This document shows, piece after piece, positions 44,211-52,565 of a stretch of 64,000 nt of DNA (position 1 is its first letter; each line of letters begins with the position of its first letter). Position numbers and translations under genes: made by a program. This DNA is from JADCRZ01 sp965200945 (lineage in GTDB: Bacteria > Bacteroidota > Bacteroidia > Chitinophagales > Chitinophagaceae). The stretch spans positions 4,898,001 to 4,962,000 of the forward strand of contig OZ241749.1 of the NCBI GenBank assembly GCA_965200945.1, given 5' to 3'. The notes beneath the pieces were generated by a model. That model did no database searches. It saw nothing but the letters and a program-made list of their open reading frames with translations, and was not told where the DNA came from.

Positions 44211-44646
44211 CAGACCTCCGGAAGTTACGGACATTTGTACCGGGAAGCTTTCACGTTGGCAAAACCCGGTTTCGAAGCTGTAAGTACTTCTTCCTGCTTG
44301 TTCCAGAAATTTTCCTTGCGGGGCTTCTTTTACATATATAATTAGTTGGAGGGTGATATTTTTAAAAGTGAAAATATCGGGATGTTTATCCGGCGACGAT
44401 TGCTTATTGAAAAATTCTGCGTGTTTTCGATTGCTCAGATACAGCGGGTTCTATTATTTTACTTTTTAGTGCTTTCAGAGTGCCAAATCAGCGCTCAGTG
44501 CTACGTATATAATTTTTTCACTTGGATACTTATCTTAATATTATACCTAAATATTATTGGTGGCATTTTAAAAATTTAATTAGTTTTATAAGTCTTGTCA
44601 TATATTTTTTACTATCTAAACGATTGATACCTAAATCTGTATTTGT
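44211..44646. other. AT-rich non-coding spacer
   Basis: Sharp drop in GC after about 44330. A 77-codon open frame at 44346-44579 has biased hydrophobic content and no family features and is not accepted. The region ends directly before the ArsR-type gene. Confidence 0.55.
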
Positions 44647-44943
44647 ATGGAAAATGTTGCTAAAATTGATTTCTTCCATGTGAAAAAAAGTGCGATCATT
44701 CTCCGGGCTTTGAATCATCAGTTAAGGCAGCAGATCTTCAAGCTGCTGGAAGAAAAGGAAAAACTCACAGTAACAGACATTTACAAACACCTTAAACTCG
44801 AACAATCTGTCGCTTCCCAGCACCTTGCCATTTTGCGACGGGCGGGAATCGTTCGCACGGAGCGCGACGGTAAGTTTGTGTACTACATCCTGAACCACAA
44901 AAGGATCGACCAGATTGACCGCTCCATCAAAGAACTGATGTAA
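44647..44943 (+). CDS. ArsR-family transcriptional regulator
   Basis: 98 residues with a winged helix-turn-helix: ALNHQLRQQIFKLLEEKEKL, then LTVTDIYKHLKLEQSVASQH (HTH helices) and LAILRRAGIVRTERDGKFVY (wing). It has no cysteine, so it is not an arsenic- or cadmium-type sensor with Cys ligands; His24, His47, His61 and the tail may not form a metal site either. It is flanked by AT-rich spacers and no target is adjacent. It might regulate its own small neighbourhood. Start is a unique ATG after TTTGT. Confidence 0.88.
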   Translation: MENVAKIDFFHVKKSAIILRALNHQLRQQIFKLLEEKEKLTVTDIYKHLKLEQSVASQHLAILRRAGIVRTERDGKFVYYILNHKRIDQIDRSIKELM

Positions 44944-45196
44944 AGCAGGAATCCGGAGACAATCTCAACAATCTGTTGACTTTTTTCCTCGCTTTTTGAC
45001 ACAGGGGCTGTATCCTCTTCACACCACGATCCATTATCTCTTCTCTATAACCGGAAAGTTTTTAACCGGCCGATCCAATTTTCCCGGGCTCATAAGCAGC
45101 CGGTGGTCTATATCCACGGGCAGGCACCGGCAAATTAGCTGTTGTCAGTGGTCATTATTGGCCTAAGCCGTACTTTTACACCTAAAAGCATTGTTT

Positions 45197-45385
45197 ATGA
45201 AGCCAATTATTATCAAATTGAACCTGGCAGGAACTGTTGTACACGTAAATGCGCACCATATCCTCTATTATTATCCAAAGCAGCTCGAAAGCGGCCGGGT
45301 TGTTACAGTGATGTATCTTTCGAAAGACTGGGGTATTGAAGTGGCAGAAACACCGGCTGAGATCGATGCTTTACTTTCCGTATAA
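45197..45385 (+). CDS. Small hypothetical protein, FlbD-like pattern
   Basis: 62 residues from the ATG at 45197 (an in-frame TTG lies 2 codons upstream). The sequence MKPIIIKLNLAGTVVHVNAH followed by HILYYYPKQLESGRVVTVMY has the order of the flagellar FlbD family (L-x-G-x-x-V-x-x-N-A, then a conserved E-x-x-x-E/I end), ending VAETPAEIDALLSV. Chitinophagaceae are non-flagellated, so FlbD function is unlikely; the fold may be shared. Followed by a strong terminator. Confidence 0.55.
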   Translation: MKPIIIKLNLAGTVVHVNAHHILYYYPKQLESGRVVTVMYLSKDWGIEVAETPAEIDALLSV

Positions 45386-45400
45386 GTACGAGTGATTCAA

Positions 45401-45433
45401 ACACGCTGCCGGGAGCTAAACCCGGCAGCGTGT
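45401..45433 (+). terminator. Terminator after the FlbD-like gene
   Basis: 13-bp arms ACACGCTGCCGGG and CCCGGCAGCGTGT, loop AGCTAAA, then CCTTCTCT. It begins 16 bases after the stop. Confidence 0.8.
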
Positions 45434-45499
45434 CCTTCTCTGCTATGGCACAGTTTTTTAAGGTTATCTGAGTACAAAGCTGTTGGATAAATCGGCATT

Positions 45500-45874
45500 A
45501 TGGAAAAGGAGTTAAAAGAAAACCATCCGCATGGCCAGGTGAACCCCGGGCAGGCAGATGAGACAGGAAAAGAAGTTACGATCAGCAAACGGGAAGGCAT
45601 TAGCGATCAGGGGAATGAATGGTCAGACGAAGAAGGCATTTACGACAACAGTGAAAGGATTTTGGGAGAGAAAGCGGAGAAATACATAAAGGACAGTGCA
45701 AACATTGAAGATCTTCCGGACGACGATGATGTAAAGAACATAAGACAAACAGAAGAATCAAACAAAGAGCAAAATTCCAGCGTCCACGACGACAAACCCG
45801 AAGAAGATGACGTGAAAGAGAGAAAGGAAGATTTTATGCCTGGCTATGACTTAGGAAGGAACAAGGTACAGTAG
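45500..45874 (+). CDS. Acidic, probably disordered hypothetical protein
   Basis: 124 residues, very rich in Glu, Asp, Lys and Asn, no cysteine and no hydrophobic segment. The middle has EDLPDDDDVKNIRQTE and the end KPEEDDVKERKEDF. Such composition predicts intrinsic disorder. No family recognised. It has its own terminator, which argues that it is expressed. It could be a stress-related hydrophilin, but this is only inference. Confidence 0.55.
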   Translation: MEKELKENHPHGQVNPGQADETGKEVTISKREGISDQGNEWSDEEGIYDNSERILGEKAEKYIKDSANIEDLPDDDDVKNIRQTEESNKEQNSSVHDDKPEEDDVKERKEDFMPGYDLGRNKVQ

Positions 45875-45908
45875 AAAGGATTTGATCATTATCCGCAATG
45901 AATTTGTG

Positions 45909-45934
45909 AAAGCCTCAAAGAAATTTGAGGCTTT
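45909..45934 (+). terminator. Terminator after the acidic protein gene
   Basis: 11-bp arms AAAGCCTCAAA and TTTGAGGCTTT with loop GAAA, followed by ACTGTTTTTG. It begins 34 bases after the stop codon. Confidence 0.8.
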
Positions 45935-46381
45935 ACTGTTTTTGCAAGTATCTGTATCAGGTTCTTTTGTGGTTCAGACAAAGACACCGTAGTGACTTCC
46001 ATAAAAGTCGTGCATAATCAGGATGATCAGAAAAATCTTCTCCATCCTTATTCACACAGATAAAAAAGCCGTTCAGGAAAATGAACGGCTTTTTTATTTA
46101 CGGATACTAATTACTTAATGATATTAAAGTTTTTGATAGGTTGATCGTGGACCAGTACGGATTCTGCCCTGCTTACAGCGTGGTGATTGGATTCAAACTG
46201 TTTTTCATATACATCCCACTGCTACCGGGATCTTTTCTATTCATAAGATGGTCTGCAGAACAGATTTCAAATAATGTGTCACAGATAGATAGCCGTATTG
46301 GCCGGTATACACCTTCCGGGTGCATACCAGCCAATGATTGTGTTTATGCTAGATAGAAATTTGAAAATTCGGTTTAAGAGG
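45935..46381. other. Non-coding spacer
   Basis: Contains a strong terminator (46060-46097) and low-complexity repeat-like strings such as CAGGATGATCAG. The 71-codon frame at 46141-46356 is not accepted. Confidence 0.5.
46060..46097. terminator. Bidirectional intrinsic terminator
   Basis: 16-bp arms ATAAAAAAGCCGTTCA and TGAACGGCTTTTTTAT with loop GGAAAA. A-run on one side and T-run on the other. It may end the transcript of the 55-residue minus-strand gene. Confidence 0.8.
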
Positions 46382-46549
46382 TTAGCTCAGGTAGATGGTG
46401 TTGATCACTTCGTCATCGCTGATATCGGAGCATTTGCCAAAGAGGTGGATACATTCGACAATTGAACTCGGGATGACCAGATAGTTCCATCCTTTGGAAG
46501 TAAATACCGGGTGTACAGAGTGAACAGTGAGCCTGATTAAGTTTTTCAT
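46382..46549 (-). CDS. Small hypothetical protein (55 residues)
   Basis: Below the usual gene-finder size limit. MKNLIRLTVHSVHPVFTSKG leads to WNYLVIPSSIVECIHLFGKC and SDISDDEVINTIYLS. It has a normal ATG, no long hydrophobic helix, and two Cys 10 residues apart (Cys33, Cys41 region). The reading is continuous and its codons look biased towards C/G in third position, as for true genes. The terminator at 46060-46097 lies downstream. Function unknown; moderate support only. Confidence 0.45.
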   Translation of the reverse strand: MKNLIRLTVHSVHPVFTSKGWNYLVIPSSIVECIHLFGKCSDISDDEVINTIYLS

Positions 46550-46767
46550 AAGATAAGGTTTAGAGTTATTTTAAAGGCTAAGGGTAAGGGGTTATTCTGT
46601 TATTGTGAGTCAAAGATAGACCGCTGTTCTTCCCTGGTTTATGACCGCACACCTCCTGCGGGGTGATTGTTGTTAACCGGAAATATGACCTGAATCAGGT
46701 AAAGCCTGATCCAGGTCATATCCGACTCACTTTGAACCCCTGGCACCGGATTTTCTAAACACTGGCT

Positions 46768-48111
46768 ATGCGCCCATTCTACAGACCCATCCGCACCCTT
46801 ACAATCCTTGTCCTCATTGGTTTTCAGATGATTGCCTGCAGTACATCCGGCCCACGCCTTTTCTCGAAAAGGAGTGCGCACGAGCAGTACGGGCAAAAGC
46901 TGACCGATGCGGGCCTGGGCAGCACCGCCCTCGGCCTGCAATGGTTTCAGGCGGCCGGGCAAAGTCTGACTGCCCCGCTGACGGTTACGCTGCCTTACCG
47001 CGAGACCGGTTATTTTGCCGCCGACCGTCCCTCGGCCACCGGCATCCGGTTCGCTGTGAAAAGGGGAGAAAAGATCACCGTATCGCTGGAGAAAAATCCG
47101 CGGGCCGGCTTCGTCCTGTTTTGCGATGTGTGGAAACTCCCTGCCGCCGGCAACAGTAAAACAGAGCTGCTGGCCACTTTCGACACCACGGGCAAACCGC
47201 TCGAACTGGATATAAAAGAAGATGGCAACTACATCCTCCGCCTGCAGCCGGAACTTCTCAAAAGCGGCGATTACACGCTGTCTGTCAGTACCGGGCCTTC
47301 GCTTGCTTTTCCCATTCCTTCGTCCATTAAAGCGCCGGTAGGCAGCTTCTGGGGAGCCGGCCGCGATGCCGGCGCACGCAAGCATGAAGGCATCGACATT
47401 TTCGCACCCAAACATTCCCCTGCCGTGGCCTGTGCCGACGGGGTAGTAACCAGCGTAAGCCAGAACAACCTGGGCGGCAAAGTGGTCTTTATGCGGCCCG
47501 ACAATAAAAACTATGCATTGTATTACGCCCACCTTGATACACAGCTGGTTGCTACCGGTCAAACGGTGCGCAAAGGCGACACGCTGGGACTTACCGGCAA
47601 TACCGGCAATGCACGGTTCACGGCTTCCCACCTACATTTCGGCATTTATGCTTCTGGTGGCGCCATCGACCCGCTGCCTTTTGTGAACCCGTTAACCAAA
47701 GAACCGGCGAAGGTAAGCGTGCCCCCGGGCAGCCTGGGGAAACAGCTGCGCAGCGGCAACAAAACCCGGCTATACCTTACGCCCGGGGCAAATGAACAAT
47801 CCCATTCGCTGGAAGCCAATACGCTGGTGCGGGTAGAGGCAGGCAGTGCCGGATGGTACCGGATTGCCCTGCCCGACGGACAGCAGGGGTTTGTGAGCAG
47901 TACCGAAACGCATGAGTTACGGGAACCGCTGCGTCGCCTCACCCTGCGTAGTGAACTGCCGGTTTTTGACCAGCCGGATTCTGCTGCCCCCCGCAAAGCC
48001 ATACTTCCTGCGGGCCGGCCCCTCGAAGTGCTGGCAGCCTATAAAAATTATTATTTCGTGCGCACCCGCGACTCGCTCTGGGGCTGGGTTACAAAGCCGC
48101 TGCAACCCTGA
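46768..48111 (+). CDS. M23-family peptidoglycan endopeptidase lipoprotein with SH3-like end
   Basis: 447 residues. Lipoprotein signal (LTILVLIGFQMIACS, lipid Cys near residue 24). N-terminal beta-rich domain to about residue 195. M23 LytM domain: KHEGIDIFAPKHSPAVACAD has the first zinc-binding His and Asp, GLTGNTGNARFTASHLHFGI has the H-x-H pair. C-terminal residues 330-447 resemble one or two SH3b domains (LVRVEAGSAGWYRIALPDGQ and LEVLAAYKNYYFVRTRDSLW). The family cleaves peptide cross-links in peptidoglycan. The gene is monocistronic, followed by 129 bases to RecQ. Confidence 0.9.
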   Translation: MRPFYRPIRTLTILVLIGFQMIACSTSGPRLFSKRSAHEQYGQKLTDAGLGSTALGLQWFQAAGQSLTAPLTVTLPYRETGYFAADRPSATGIRFAVKRGEKITVSLEKNPRAGFVLFCDVWKLPAAGNSKTELLATFDTTGKPLELDIKEDGNYILRLQPELLKSGDYTLSVSTGPSLAFPIPSSIKAPVGSFWGAGRDAGARKHEGIDIFAPKHSPAVACADGVVTSVSQNNLGGKVVFMRPDNKNYALYYAHLDTQLVATGQTVRKGDTLGLTGNTGNARFTASHLHFGIYASGGAIDPLPFVNPLTKEPAKVSVPPGSLGKQLRSGNKTRLYLTPGANEQSHSLEANTLVRVEAGSAGWYRIALPDGQQGFVSSTETHELREPLRRLTLRSELPVFDQPDSAAPRKAILPAGRPLEVLAAYKNYYFVRTRDSLWGWVTKPLQP

Positions 48112-48240
48112 GAACAAAAGGTGTTTACAACTGTTTCCAAGGAGGAAAAAACCTGTTTTTTGCAAAACGCTCTGCGGCGGGCAGAAAGCAGGCAGATTTT
48201 CATTTACTTGCAGATAAGCTAAAAAACTTTTCCCGGTAGT

Positions 48241-50403
48241 ATGCACCAGATCCGCCAGACGCTTCAGCATTATTTTGGGTATAACAGCTTCCGGCTGAAC
48301 CAGGAGGACATCATCAAAACCATCCTGGCCAAAAAGGACGTGGTTGTGCTCATGCCCACCGGTGGCGGCAAATCCATTTGCTACCAGCTGCCGGCCCTGC
48401 TCATGGAGGGCATCACGATTGTCGTATCGCCGCTGATCGCCCTTATGAAAGATCAGGTAGACGCCTTGCAGCTGAACGGCGTGCAGGCCGCTTACCTCAA
48501 TTCTTCCCTGCCGCCGGCCGAACAGCAGGGTATCATCCAGCAGCTGATGAACAACCGAATCAAACTGCTGTACCTGGCACCCGAGCGGCTGGTGGGCGCC
48601 AACCCGTTCATCCAACACCTGAAAAATATAAAAGTAGCGCTTTTTGCCATCGACGAGGCGCACTGCATCAGCCAGTGGGGCCACGATTTCAGGCCCGAAT
48701 ACCTCGTGCTGGGAGAACTGAAAAAGCAGTTTCCCGGTGTGCCGGTGGCGGCCCTCACCGCCACAGCCGACGACCTTACCAAAAAAGACATCATCGAGAA
48801 GCTGGGCCTCACCGATTTCTCCCTGTTCGAAAGCAGCTTCAACCGCGCCAACATCAGCTATTTCATCAAACCCAAAACAAACTATTACCCGCAGCTCACC
48901 GCCTACCTGCGCCAGCATGCCGATGACAGCGGGATCATCTATTGCCTGTCGCGTGCCTCCACCGAATCGCTGGCGGCCGACTTGAGCGAAGATGGTTTTC
49001 CTGCCCTGGCCTATCATGCGGGCCTCGAGCGGAATCTGAGGGAGGAGAGGCAGGACAAGTTCCTGCGCGATGACGTGAAGATCATGGTGGCAACCATCGC
49101 GTTCGGGATGGGGATCAACAAAAGCAATGTGCGGTTTGTGATGCATGTAGACCTCCCCAAAAATATTGAAGGCTATTATCAGGAAACCGGCCGCGGCGGC
49201 CGCGACGGATTGCCCAGCGATGCGATCCTTTATTTCAGCATCGGCGATGTGTTCAAGATGAAAAAGCTGGTAACGATCGATGGCAACCAGGGGCAAAGCA
49301 GCATCATGCTCAAAAAGCTCGACCAGATGGCGGCGCTGTGCGAAACGCGGGTTTGCAGAAGGAAGTTCCTGCTGAACTATTTCGGGGAAGAAGCGCCCGA
49401 CCAGTGCGGCAGCTGCGATGTTTGCCTGACCGACCAGGTGAAGACGGATGCCACGGTGGAAGCGCAGAAGATCTTCAGCGCCGTCAGCCGGCTGCAGGAG
49501 CGCTACGGCACCAATTATGTCGTCGATTTTTTGCGGGGAAGCAGCACCATCCGGCAAGATCAGCAGGCCCTGAAAACCTATGGTATCGGGAAGGACCTCA
49601 GCAAGGAAGAATGGAAATCGTATATCCGGGAACTGGTGCACTTGGGGTACCTGCAACAGACCACGGACACTTATCCGCTGCTGAAACTGAATGAAAAAAG
49701 CTGGCGCATCCTGAAAGGAAGTGAGCGCATTTCGCTGACCCGGCAAACGGTGGAGAAAGAAGAGCCGGAAGTGGTGCATCTGCAGGCCGGGCCGGCTGTG
49801 GAAGCGGAGCTGCTCAGCAGCCTGAAACAGGTCAGAACCCGGCTCGCCAACCAGGAACATGTGCCGCCTTACCTTATATTCTCCGACGCCACCCTCGTGG
49901 AGCTGGCCTCCTACCTGCCGCAAAATCTGACCGAACTGGCCAAGATCTCCGGCTTCGGGAACCTGAAGGTGGGGCGTTACGGATCGGTGTTCCTGGATGA
50001 GGTGACATCTTATTGCCGGGAATATGCGCTTACCAGCAGGATGAGCCAGAAAGGCGGACCTGCGAGGCGCGGAAAGCCGCAGGCAGAAAAAGAAAAAGCC
50101 GGCGATACCCGCCGGCAGACGCTCACCCTGTTCCGCGAAGGGAAGAACGTTTCCGAGATCGCCCGGCAGCGTGCGCTGTCGCCCATGACCATCGAATCGC
50201 ACCTTGCCTTTTTTGTAGAGAAAGGGCAGCTGAAAGTGAACGAACTGGTACCCCGGGAAAAGATGCGGGTCATCGAACGCGAGCTCGAAGAAGCCCAGGG
50301 CTCCGCGCTGGCGCCCGTTAAAGAAAAGCTGGGCCCCGATTATTCCTACGGAGAGATCAGGGCAGTACTGGCGCACCTGCAATGGGAGCGGGGAGGCGGG
50401 TAG
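48241..50403 (+). CDS. recQ: ATP-dependent DNA helicase RecQ
   Basis: 720 residues. Helicase motifs: Q-motif FGYNSFRLNQEDII, Walker A LMPTGGGKS, DExH box FAIDEAHCISQWGHDFRPEY, motif VI IEGYYQETGRGGRDGLPSD. The zinc-binding cysteines CETRVCRRKFLLNYFG then CGSCDVC are complete. HRDC domain near residues 525-600 (LIFSDATLVELASYLPQNLT). The C-terminal 90 residues have an HTH_40 winged helix domain (SEIARQRALSPMTIESHLAF), typical for the Bacteroidota form. RecQ unwinds 3'-tailed DNA in replication restart and recombination. Single gene. Confidence 0.96.
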   Translation: MHQIRQTLQHYFGYNSFRLNQEDIIKTILAKKDVVVLMPTGGGKSICYQLPALLMEGITIVVSPLIALMKDQVDALQLNGVQAAYLNSSLPPAEQQGIIQQLMNNRIKLLYLAPERLVGANPFIQHLKNIKVALFAIDEAHCISQWGHDFRPEYLVLGELKKQFPGVPVAALTATADDLTKKDIIEKLGLTDFSLFESSFNRANISYFIKPKTNYYPQLTAYLRQHADDSGIIYCLSRASTESLAADLSEDGFPALAYHAGLERNLREERQDKFLRDDVKIMVATIAFGMGINKSNVRFVMHVDLPKNIEGYYQETGRGGRDGLPSDAILYFSIGDVFKMKKLVTIDGNQGQSSIMLKKLDQMAALCETRVCRRKFLLNYFGEEAPDQCGSCDVCLTDQVKTDATVEAQKIFSAVSRLQERYGTNYVVDFLRGSSTIRQDQQALKTYGIGKDLSKEEWKSYIRELVHLGYLQQTTDTYPLLKLNEKSWRILKGSERISLTRQTVEKEEPEVVHLQAGPAVEAELLSSLKQVRTRLANQEHVPPYLIFSDATLVELASYLPQNLTELAKISGFGNLKVGRYGSVFLDEVTSYCREYALTSRMSQKGGPARRGKPQAEKEKAGDTRRQTLTLFREGKNVSEIARQRALSPMTIESHLAFFVEKGQLKVNELVPREKMRVIERELEEAQGSALAPVKEKLGPDYSYGEIRAVLAHLQWERGGG

Positions 50404-50434
50404 AGACAGTGTGAACGTATAAAACAATTTTTTG

Positions 50435-50502
50435 TCACCCTTGAGCAGGCGCAAACACGTTGTAACAAGCACAGCCTCTTGCTGCGCGTGCTCAAGGATA
50501 CT
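50435..50502 (+). repeat. Dispersed repeat family A, copy 3 (opposite orientation)
   Basis: TTTGTCACCCTTGAGCAGGC, then GCAAACACG, and at the far end TTGCTGCGCGTGCTCAAGGA, matching the reverse complement of 25672-25745. Confidence 0.6.
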
Positions 50503-50620
50503 TGCAGAGCAGCAGGCTGGAAGAGAGCGCGACGAATATGAACATTCTGCTGAGTAAAAGCAGTAATTGTTTCTCCGTTGGGATCTTCGCGTAAACAGGC
50601 GCGCTGCAGCATGTGGTTGC

Positions 50621-50652
50621 AGGCAGGCAACTGCGCCTGCGCAAAGATGACT
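50621..50652 (-). repeat. Dispersed repeat family A, short form
   Basis: GGCAACTGCGCCTGCGCAAA then GATGACT, the reverse complement of the short copy at 30044-30073 (TCATCCCTGCGCAGGCGCAG then TTGCC). Confidence 0.55.
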
Positions 50653-50841
50653 GGTGGTTTGGAGGTGCGGGTGCAGGGTGCGTCATTGGTTCGAACCGTA
50701 ACACATCTTTCAGGTTTTCTGCCTTTGCTTCTGCATCCATCGTCAATGACCTGAATGCTGACCATGAATTCCAACAAGAAAGGCGTACCCCGGTTCTGAA
50801 CCTGGGCACGCCTTGTCAAACGATGCTTATCGAAAGCTTCC

Positions 50842-51252
50842 CTACACCAGGGTCGCATCCATGGTGATCTTTGTATTCAGCAGCTTGCTGATAGGGCAGG
50901 TCTCTTCTGCGTCTTTGGCGCAGGCATCGAATTTTTCTTTGTCGATGCCGGGTATCTTTGCCTTTACCGTAAGATGAGATTCGGTGATGGCGCCGTCTTT
51001 AAATGTGATATCGCACCGTGTTTCGATCTCATCAGGCGTGAAACCGGCTTCACCCAGGCCGAATGTGAGCTTCATGGTGAAACAGCCGGCATGTGCGGCT
51101 GCTACCAGTTCTTCCGGATTGGTGCCCACGCCTTCTTCAAAACGTGATTTATACGAATATTGTGTTTTATTGAGTACGGTACTTGCAGTGGTGATGTTGC
51201 CGCTGCCTTCTTTTCCGCTGCCGTTCCATACGGCTGTTGCATGTCTTGCCAT
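50842..51252 (-). CDS. OsmC-family peroxiredoxin
   Basis: The start at 51252 (MARHATAVWNGSGKEGSGNI) is preferred over the longer in-frame one. 136 residues, the usual OsmC length. Both redox cysteines are present: AAAHAGCFTMKLTFGLG (Cys about 60) and AEETCPISKLLN (Cys about 120), with the conserved EEGVGTNPEELVAAAHAG segment. OsmC-type enzymes reduce organic hydroperoxides in the cytoplasm using a lipoyl or thiol donor. Divergent from the pnuC gene with a 95-base AT-rich gap. Conserved enough that the family call is firm, substrate unknown. Confidence 0.93.
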   Translation of the reverse strand: MARHATAVWNGSGKEGSGNITTASTVLNKTQYSYKSRFEEGVGTNPEELVAAAHAGCFTMKLTFGLGEAGFTPDEIETRCDITFKDGAITESHLTVKAKIPGIDKEKFDACAKDAEETCPISKLLNTKITMDATLV

Positions 51253-51347
51253 AAAATAATTTTTTAGATGAGAAAGGTATGTATTACTGCCGGAACACGG
51301 CAAATATTATCCTTATAAAGTAATAATATTACCGCTAATTGACTGAA

Positions 51348-52007
51348 ATGGATATATCACAGATCGTAGATGAATTTATTGACGGCATGCGCCATACGGG
51401 CTGGCCCGAGTACCTGGCAGTGGCCGCAGGCATAGGCAGTGTCTGGTTCTCACGCATTGAGAACATCTGGGTATATCCGGTGGGCCTCATCAGCACGGTC
51501 ATTTATACCTGGCTTAGTCTGGAAGGCAACCTGTTCGGCGAAGCAAGCGTGAATGTGTACTATACCATCATGAGCGTCTACGGATGGGTGTTATGGGCAA
51601 AACGGGATACGCATAAACAGCATGTGGTAACAATTACCCATTCGGACCGCCGGGAGTGGACCGCCCAGCTTTTATTTTTTGCAGGTTGCTATGCCGCGAT
51701 ATTTTTGTGTCTCTCTTTTCTCAAGAAAATGTTTGCACCGCAGGCCATTCCCTGGGCCGATTCCCTGGCATCTGCTTCCGCCTTCACTGGCATGTGGCTG
51801 ATGGCCAAAAAGAAAGTGGAAAGCTGGTACTGGTGGATCGTAACCGATTTTGCATCGATCCCCCTGTATTTTGTAAAGGGATACGTGTTCTCCAGCGTGT
51901 TCTACCTGATCCTGCTGATCATGGCTTTCTGGGGACTGGCGGAATGGAAAAAAAGATCGGTGCAAACGACCCTTTTTACCCCCTTGTCGGATACCCATGT
52001 GGTATGA
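51348..52007 (+). CDS. pnuC: Nicotinamide riboside transporter PnuC
   Basis: 219 residues from the ATG at 51348. Seven hydrophobic segments are visible. Family blocks: VAAGIGSVWFSRIENIWVYP, YYTIMSVYGWVLWAKRDT, SASAFTGMWLMAKKKVESWY and WWIVTDFASIPLYFVKGY with the conserved W-x-x-x-D/N substrate site. PnuC imports nicotinamide riboside by facilitated diffusion. The next gene, 27 bases on, encodes a nicotinamide riboside kinase, the step that traps the substrate. The pair is a well-known NAD salvage operon. Confidence 0.95.
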   Translation: MDISQIVDEFIDGMRHTGWPEYLAVAAGIGSVWFSRIENIWVYPVGLISTVIYTWLSLEGNLFGEASVNVYYTIMSVYGWVLWAKRDTHKQHVVTITHSDRREWTAQLLFFAGCYAAIFLCLSFLKKMFAPQAIPWADSLASASAFTGMWLMAKKKVESWYWWIVTDFASIPLYFVKGYVFSSVFYLILLIMAFWGLAEWKKRSVQTTLFTPLSDTHVV

Positions 52008-52034
52008 ACCGGAGACCGGATCTATACAATACAC

Positions 52035-52565
52035 ATGAAAAAGATCGTCGTGATCGGACCCGAATCAACCGGCAAAAGTACCCTTTGCAGCCAGCTCGCC
52101 GCCCGCTACCACACCAGCTGGGTACAAGAGTATGCCCGTGCCTATCTCCTGGAACACGGCACCAGCTACAGCTTCAACGATCTTCTGACCATCGCCAAAG
52201 GACAGCTCGCCCTTGAAAAGCAGGCCGTCGATTCGCTGGCCGGTGCGCCGCTCCTGTTTGTAGACACCGATATGTATGTGATGAAAGTGTGGTGCGAAGT
52301 GGTGTTCGACAATTGCCACCGCTTTATTCTCGACCAGGTGGTGGAGCAGCGCTGCGACCTGTACCTGCTCTGCGATACCGACCTGCCCTGGGTGAAAGAC
52401 GAGCTCCGCGAATATCCCGACCTTCCCATGCGCAGGAAACTCTTTCACATGTACCACGATATCATGATCAACCAATCCGTGCCCTGGTCGCTGATCTCCG
52501 GATCGTACGAAGAACGCCTGCAGAAAGCGGTGGACGCCATGGAAGAAAAAATAATCCTGTCATGA
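52035..52565 (+). CDS. Nicotinamide riboside kinase (NadR kinase domain type)
   Basis: 176 residues. P-loop KKIVVIGPESTGKSTLCSQL (residues 2-21), WVQEYARAYLLEHG, LLFVDTDMYVMKVWCEVVFD with the Walker B-like Asp, and YLLCDTDLPWVKDELREYP. This matches the C-terminal ribosylnicotinamide-kinase half of NadR without the adenylyltransferase or repressor domains. It phosphorylates nicotinamide riboside taken up by PnuC. The stop overlaps the next start (ATGA). Confidence 0.92.
   Translation: MKKIVVIGPESTGKSTLCSQLAARYHTSWVQEYARAYLLEHGTSYSFNDLLTIAKGQLALEKQAVDSLAGAPLLFVDTDMYVMKVWCEVVFDNCHRFILDQVVEQRCDLYLLCDTDLPWVKDELREYPDLPMRRKLFHMYHDIMINQSVPWSLISGSYEERLQKAVDAMEEKIILS

Larger units (their letters stand above)
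50404..50841. other. Non-coding spacer with repeats
   Basis: Between convergent RecQ and OsmC genes. Two dispersed repeats occupy 50435-50502 and 50621-50652. No gene accepted. Confidence 0.6.

Noticed and set aside
44346..44579. 77-codon frame in an AT-rich spacer
   Set aside because: Composition (Phe, Ile, Leu, Tyr) is that expected from AT-rich DNA and no promoter or family feature is visible.
46141..46356. 71-codon frame with hydrophobic middle
   Set aside because: No family features, inside a region with repeats and terminators.
47917..50472. 851-codon minus-strand frame across recQ
   Set aside because: recQ is certain; the reverse frame is a shadow of biased codon use.
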